NCBI GenBank assembly: GCA_021300155.1
Contig: JAJTID010000004.1
Location: 38,760 to 102,759, forward strand
DNA: 64,000 nt
Direction of reading: 5' to 3'
DNA from: Pirellula sp.
Lineage (GTDB): Bacteria; Planctomycetota; Planctomycetia; Pirellulales; Pirellulaceae
This document shows, one piece after another, positions 59,415 through 64,000 of the stretch. The notes under the pieces were generated by a model. That model had not been told where the DNA came from, made no database searches, and saw nothing but the letters and a program-made list of their open reading frames with translations. Every line of letters begins with the position of its first letter. Within the stretch, counting starts at the first letter, position 1. A program made the position numbers and the translations under genes.

Positions 59415-60392
59415 TCATCGACGTTGATTCGACATGACGAACTTACTTAGGATGGCTGTCATTACAATCAAAATGACGACGACAACAAAAACAGAGCTGT
59501 TGCCTTTTGGTTCCGTTGGAGTGACCGGACCGGACGCTGTACCGATCGGCGCGTTTGCCATAGAGTTTTGATCCGTGAAGCCAGCATCCAGTCTTCGTTC
59601 AGCGATCTCCCCGTTTTGAGCCATCGTCAATGCCTTGAGCGATTCTGTGGCGAACTCGTCCGGCAAGCCGGCGATCATCTCAAAATCTGCAGCAACATCG
59701 TCATTACTGCTGGAGCTTGAAGACTCCGCAAAGATTTCCGTAAGGGCTTTTTCGAAGCTCGCTGCGTCGTTAGCTTTTCGATACGAGTGTGTTCGCTTTG
59801 CAAGCGAATGCTCGGAACGCATATCTACGCCGATGACATCGACAACGATGCCTCGCGAAATCATGTCCGGCAGATACCTGTCGAGTAACTCTTTATCGGT
59901 CGCTTCGCCGTCTGTGACTACCAACAAGCGATAGTCTCCATAGGGGACTTTGCTTCGAAGTGCCAGCAACTCATCCATCGCCGTCTTCATCGATTGACCA
60001 AGAGGCGTACCTCCTTCCGCGCGAACTTGGTCGATGCGGGCAAGAGCGGATGCTCGGTCCAACGAAGCGAGAGGAATCAACCACCCCTGGCTGGTACGTG
60101 CTCCGTTCATAAGTAACAAACCAAACTTTGTTCCTGCCGGCAATTGCCCGACCACGCGAGTCAATGCAGTTTTCGCGACCGACATTCGGGGTTCGTTCCC
60201 CGAGTTTGTTCGCATTTCTGTTTTCATCGACCCTGAGTCATCGAGTAATACAACAACGATACTCTCGGACGCATTCGTCGTAGTCGCCAAGCCAGCCAAT
60301 GCTAGTCCCGCCAAGCATGCGATCCCAAAACCAACGACTGTGAACCGAACGCAATTTGGAAGGCTCCTTCGGAACGCTGTTCGATCAATCAT
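59415..60392 (-). CDS. Membrane-anchored VWA-domain protein
   Basis: 325 residues. ATG 60392 follows an AGAGGAAGT Shine-Dalgarno; a longer frame to 60419 is less likely. A signal/anchor (~13-36, FTVVGFGIACLAGLALAGLA) precedes a von Willebrand A domain with the MIDAS motif DDSGSMKTE, then GTPLGQSM and LLVVTDGEAT. A Ser-rich stretch and a C-terminal transmembrane helix (VFVVVVILIVMTAILSKFVM) end the protein. The VWA domain therefore faces the periplasm. It is likely to bind a divalent ion and a partner protein; the neighbours suggest a role in the SBP/OmpA transport assembly. Confidence 0.88.
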   Translation of the reverse strand: MIDRTAFRRSLPNCVRFTVVGFGIACLAGLALAGLATTTNASESIVVVLLDDSGSMKTEMRTNSGNEPRMSVAKTALTRVVGQLPAGTKFGLLLMNGARTSQGWLIPLASLDRASALARIDQVRAEGGTPLGQSMKTAMDELLALRSKVPYGDYRLLVVTDGEATDKELLDRYLPDMISRGIVVDVIGVDMRSEHSLAKRTHSYRKANDAASFEKALTEIFAESSSSSSNDDVAADFEMIAGLPDEFATESLKALTMAQNGEIAERRLDAGFTDQNSMANAPIGTASGPVTPTEPKGNSSVFVVVVILIVMTAILSKFVMSNQRR

Positions 60393-60433
60393 GACTTCCT
60401 CTTTCGTGGAATACTGCACTCGTGGTCGCTAAA

Positions 60434-62260
60434 CTAAAAATTAAAGTCGGATGGAGCAATTACTTCAGCCTCAACCCGCACAATACGAAACTCAACACGC
60501 ATGTTTTCTTTCGCTTCTGCAGGGCTCTTGGGCTTGGCAATCACTGGCTCAGTAACGCCAGCACCGACGGGAACGATTTGCGACATATCCAAATTCACTT
60601 CGGCTTGCTTCGCAAACTTGGCCACTGCATCGCGAACTGCATCAGCTCGCTTCTTGCTCAGATTCAGTGCCGCTTGCATGGTAACCATCGGGTCGGCTTT
60701 GCCTCCACTGAATGCACCTGCTTTGATAAGCTCGACGATCGATTTGGTGTTGGTCAAGTCGAGTTCCTTGCCTTCGTAGAAATACTTGAAACTACCCTTC
60801 ACGCCGGTTTGCTTGAGGATCCCTTTTTCAATACCCGATTGAACGAGATCGATCAGCGTCTTCGTTGGATCGGTATGGCCACGGATCACGACTTTAGCAT
60901 TACCGAATGTACTCGCGGCCTTGACTGCACGTTGAAACTCTGCGCCGTAACGATCGACGGAAAACTCTTCCATGTTGGGTTCAAAGTTGATCGTAAAGCT
61001 CACGATCGTATTGGCGTCTAGATTGTCACCTAGGAATGTATCGGTCGATTCAGCATTGGTCGAAAATCGTTCCGTGTTCGATGGCTCGACATAAGGAATG
61101 CCTCCCAATTTGGCGATCTCATTGTAGTCGAATGCGTTTGGATCAAATCCTAATCGCGCATCTGCATAGCCCCACGTCGTTGCCAGATTCAGTGTCTCTG
61201 CCATCTTGGCTTCAAAGCCACTCAAATTCCCTTTGTCGCGGAAGAATGCGATCTGACCGGGCAAACCAACAAAGGAACAATCCAATAACAGTCCGTGCGC
61301 GTCGATGTCCAACGTAGGAAGCACTTCTACACCAAATGTCTTTTGCGCCAACGTTAAGATCTGCTTGTAGGGCTCCGACATCTTCTTGGCATCGGTGAAC
61401 CCTTTGCGAAGGGCAACAAGATCTTCTGTACCTTTGAGATAACCAGCAACGAACTTTTCTACCATCGGTTTGTTCGCATCGAACCAATCTCGACGAACGG
61501 CATACACGTCAGCAATCGAACGACTCATTTGCTGGGTACTGTTGACGAGATGTGCACCCTCGACTGTCCCCTCAGCACCACTTCCCACGGAATCAAATCC
61601 GCTAGTTAAGCCGATAAGGTCAGGCGTGATGACACAACATGCGTCGATCGTCGGATCTTTTCGGAACGCTTCGGCTGGACCATTCGCACCAGTGAGATCT
61701 TTGACCCAAACGATCGTGACGTCGTTCTTGGCAATTTGAGCGGCCGAAAGGGAATCATAAAGCAATCCGACGTGCGGTCCCCCCTGCTGGCAAGCGATCT
61801 TCTTCCCCTTGAGGTCGTTCAGGTTCTTGACGGTGCGTCGCCCAACGATATGGTCCCCAGCGCTCCAAGAGAGCTGCAAGATCACCACAGGTTTCGTCCG
61901 CGGGTCCGAACCAATCACTTCACTCGCCAGACCGAGCATGTGCATCGTCCCTCGAAGAAACGCTGTCTTGCCCGACATATAATTGCGAACTTGCCCGATA
62001 AAGTCGTCCCCAGGCACGAGTTGCATGTCCAAGCCGAGTTTGTCGAACGTAGAGCTTTTCTTGGTTTTCATGTCACCATTGGCGAGGAACGTAGCGACAT
62101 CTCCACCCCAAGTCAGGTAGGGGACAGACAGGGTTCCCTTTGGTACGGCCGCTACCTGAACGGGCCCCACCAAGGTTTTGAACTTTTCTTGAGCATGTGT
62201 CTGGGTGAGAAGAGTCGACCCAATCCATACTGTCAACAATAAACCAATACGATTCCACAT
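60434..62260 (-). CDS. Substrate-binding-domain / OmpA-domain fusion protein (exported)
   Basis: 608 residues. ATG 62260 follows a GAGG Shine-Dalgarno. A signal peptide (MWNRIGLLLTVWIGSTLLT) leads to an NMT1-like binding domain (~35-380: QVAAVPKGTLSVPYLTWGGD, NDLKGKKIACQQGGPHVGLL, DACCVITPDLIGL). The OmpA-like domain (~430-600) has VVIRGHTDP with the peptidoglycan-binding aspartate, and LNLSKKRADAVRDAVAKFA with the arginine. An insertion of about 70 residues separates these two motifs. It is the first gene of the cluster and has no membrane helix after the signal, so it is probably periplasmic and wall-bound. Confidence 0.88.
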   Translation of the reverse strand: MWNRIGLLLTVWIGSTLLTQTHAQEKFKTLVGPVQVAAVPKGTLSVPYLTWGGDVATFLANGDMKTKKSSTFDKLGLDMQLVPGDDFIGQVRNYMSGKTAFLRGTMHMLGLASEVIGSDPRTKPVVILQLSWSAGDHIVGRRTVKNLNDLKGKKIACQQGGPHVGLLYDSLSAAQIAKNDVTIVWVKDLTGANGPAEAFRKDPTIDACCVITPDLIGLTSGFDSVGSGAEGTVEGAHLVNSTQQMSRSIADVYAVRRDWFDANKPMVEKFVAGYLKGTEDLVALRKGFTDAKKMSEPYKQILTLAQKTFGVEVLPTLDIDAHGLLLDCSFVGLPGQIAFFRDKGNLSGFEAKMAETLNLATTWGYADARLGFDPNAFDYNEIAKLGGIPYVEPSNTERFSTNAESTDTFLGDNLDANTIVSFTINFEPNMEEFSVDRYGAEFQRAVKAASTFGNAKVVIRGHTDPTKTLIDLVQSGIEKGILKQTGVKGSFKYFYEGKELDLTNTKSIVELIKAGAFSGGKADPMVTMQAALNLSKKRADAVRDAVAKFAKQAEVNLDMSQIVPVGAGVTEPVIAKPKSPAEAKENMRVEFRIVRVEAEVIAPSDFNF

Positions 62261-62518
62261 AACATGACCTCATTGAGAAGGATGACTCGATCCTCGGTAA
62301 TTCTAGCAGGCGGAATTGATTTTCGCATTGGGCGCAAAATCTTGGGGCGTGAGAACTTAACACATTGTTTGATGGGCTGCCGGTTTTGACAGCAGGAGAT
62401 ATTTGACACGAGGAGACAACCTCTAAAGCTCGGGCCGCAGTTGAAGCCGAGTCGAAAGCAACGCGAATCTGCTATCCTACTCATTCCGCCTTAACCACCA
62501 CTTTACGGACGTTTGACC

Positions 62519-63439
62519 ATGATTCGAACCGTGCAATTACTGCTTATTCATGTTTGCCTAGCGAGCAGCCAGTTTCTCGTCGCAGAAGAAGCCAAGCTTC
62601 GAATCATCTGCTTCGGTGCCCATCCAGACGATGCTGAGTACAAATGCGGTGGCGCTGCCGCTCAATGGGCCAAAATGGGGCATCATGTCAAATTGGTCTC
62701 TGTCACCAATGGCGATATCGGGCATTGGCAAATGGCTGGCGGCCCCTTGGCAATGCGGCGGACGCAAGAGTCTGCCGAAGTGGCCAAGCGACTGGGAGTA
62801 ACGAGCCAAGTGCTCGATATTCACGACGGCGAACTGGAACCGACGCTGGAAAATCGACGTCTCATCACTCGCCTCATTCGGGAATGGAATGCGGACGTTG
62901 TTATTTCACATAGACCGTGGGACTACCATCCAGACCATCGCTATGTGGGTGTTCTCGTGCAAGATGCAGCCTATATGGTGACGGTTCCGTTCTTTTGCCC
63001 CGATACAAAACCACTTCAGAAGAATCCTCTCTTTCTTTACTCTAGCGACTCATTCAAGAAACCTTACCCGTTTGTTGCTGATATTGCTGTCGCGGTCGAT
63101 GATGTGTTTGAGCAAAAGATCGATGCACTCCTGGCGCTCGAGTCCCAAACGTTCGAAGGTGGTGCCAATGGAACCGCTGAATCCACCAATGCTGCTCCAC
63201 CCGCATCCAAACCAGAACTGCGGCGTGAGTGGCTCAAAGAACGATGGGTGAAGCGATCCAAGAACGAAGCCGACCGCTTCCGAGACTCGTTGCACAAGTG
63301 GTACGGGCCAGAAAAAGGAAATGCAGTCCTATACGCGGAAGCGTTTGAAATCTGCGAATATGGTCGCCAGCCTAATCCAGAAGAGATTCGAAAGTTGTTT
63401 CCTTTCCTGCCCCCAGCCTCCCATTCGAGAGCAGAGTAA
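62519..63439 (+). CDS. Exported PIG-L-family deacetylase
   Basis: 306 residues with a signal peptide (IRTVQLLLIHVCLASSQFL). The zinc motif is the start of the domain, FGAHPDDAEYKCGG, and the third ligand is in SHRPWDYHPDHRYVG, as in PIG-L/LmbE enzymes that remove N-acetyl groups from sugars. TNGDIGHWQMAGGPLAMRR is also typical. Planctomycetes have many members whose substrates are unknown. ATG 62519 is preferred to TTG 62513. It is divergent from the SBP/OmpA cluster across about 260 bases. Confidence 0.88.
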   Translation: MIRTVQLLLIHVCLASSQFLVAEEAKLRIICFGAHPDDAEYKCGGAAAQWAKMGHHVKLVSVTNGDIGHWQMAGGPLAMRRTQESAEVAKRLGVTSQVLDIHDGELEPTLENRRLITRLIREWNADVVISHRPWDYHPDHRYVGVLVQDAAYMVTVPFFCPDTKPLQKNPLFLYSSDSFKKPYPFVADIAVAVDDVFEQKIDALLALESQTFEGGANGTAESTNAAPPASKPELRREWLKERWVKRSKNEADRFRDSLHKWYGPEKGNAVLYAEAFEICEYGRQPNPEEIRKLFPFLPPASHSRAE

Positions 63440-64000
63440 AACGATTGGGATCATAGCTTGCTTCTCGTGGTCTTCCGATATTAGCCCTAAATAAATTCCC
63501 TTCCGCGGTTCTGATTTCTAGACCGCTGCACTCTCGCAGTCGATCGGGACTGGCTGACAGAAAGCGACCTACCCACGTCTTTTCGTGCAACCGCTTGATA
63601 CGCTGACTCCATATCTGTGCGCTACTTGAGAACTGGAGCGAGTACTTTTTAAAGAACGTTCGGACCAAGAAGCGGCAAGAAGGAATCTTTCAATCGTGGT
63701 TCGACTTCGATCGCAAGGTTCCGATCGAAGTGGTTTATCAGGTATCGGATAGTGTGACAAGGATCACGATCTGCCCGGAGTATCCAGCAATACTGCGGCA
63801 CCAACTCCCCATCCCCGATTGGTGACGACTCCATGCAATGCGAACAACTTGATTCCAGACAATTACCGAACATCATCATCAACCGAGACGCTGCCATTGG
63901 AAGATACGGCCTTAGCTCGAAAACCAGCTTGCGAATCGACTCGACGCAAGCAAAACGACGAGCAAACTTCGAACACAACCCCAGTGCAACGGCTTGCAAT
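63440..64000. other. Right-end region without an assignable gene
   Basis: On the minus strand, two overlapping frames exist: 63649-63999, which reaches the window edge and has a TTG start candidate, with a CSHCMES and DRDPCHTIRYLINHFDRN; and 63372-63668, which overlaps the PIG-L gene. On the plus strand a ~50-residue stretch (63670-63823; FDFDRKVPIEVVYQVSDSVT) looks equally protein-like but has no start. None matches a family I know; a decayed or partial gene is possible. Confidence 0.3.

Noticed and set aside
1..64000. tRNA, rRNA, CRISPR array, insertion sequence or prophage
   Set aside because: No cloverleaf with matching arms, no spaced repeat array, no transposase or integrase and no phage structural gene was found by eye; a tRNA scan could still be run to confirm.

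Overview
The window looks like a chromosomal segment of a planctomycete, probably from the Pirellulales. Signature genes are a DUF1549/DUF1553 protein with a CxxCH haem motif (9993-13103), a decayed DUF1501 gene, a PqqD-like/M50/HlyD fusion, a DUF4159 protein, an FHA-GAF-sigma54 activator, a dihydropteroate synthase-like protein of the tetrahydromethanopterin type, and a decayed copy of an outer-membrane protein family I associate with planctomycetes. Genes lie on both strands in short operons. Several start at GTG or TTG, and Shine-Dalgarno sequences are often weak. I see no tRNA, rRNA, CRISPR array, insertion sequence or prophage.

Layout. 1-2526: the end of an exopolysaccharide locus (chain-length determinant, CpsD-like ATPase with a degenerate P-loop, Wzx-like flippase). 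2574-9704: fliM, proA, a ROK sugar kinase, a DPM1-like glycosyltransferase and gyrA, all on the minus strand. 9993-24335: a DUF1549/1553 protein, a UVR-motif protein, leucyl-transferase bpt, a Ser/Thr kinase overlapping a methyltransferase, an M48 protease, an FHA-sigma54 regulator, a HAD phosphatase, a ceramidase-like protein and DUF4159. 24332-35747: DUF485, ABC-2 permease, a FabZ-like dehydratase, two pseudouridine synthase genes that each sit behind a perfect inverted repeat, a YedK-type DNA-protein crosslinking protein, a DHPS-like protein, a short RecQ helicase, a PfpI protein, and a tiny conserved gene divergent from an altronate-dehydratase family gene. 35760-38097: a sialidase and a NanM-like Kelch protein, which together suggest sialic-acid scavenging.

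38360-41000 and 49400-53620 contain decayed genes: Uma2, DUF1501, a nucleoside-transporter 3' end, and an outer-membrane protein with an internal deletion and a frameshift. Between and around these lie a TlpA-like protein, a DUF3467 protein, a three-gene HlyD/M50 export operon (41659-47306), a CNT nucleoside transporter, and a coupled operon of a GDPD-like protein, a class V aminotransferase and an MFS transporter.

The best candidate for an undescribed system is the minus-strand cluster 62260->54084. In transcription order it encodes a substrate-binding protein fused to an OmpA domain, a membrane-anchored VWA protein, a second substrate-binding/OmpA fusion, a two-TM coiled-coil protein, a substrate-binding lipoprotein, an ABC permease and an ABC ATPase. 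A single importer therefore appears to be served by three NMT1-type binding proteins. Two of these carry a domain that normally grips peptidoglycan, and the set also includes a MIDAS-containing VWA protein. The substrate is unknown. A PIG-L deacetylase is divergent from the cluster, and the last 560 bases hold nothing I can name.
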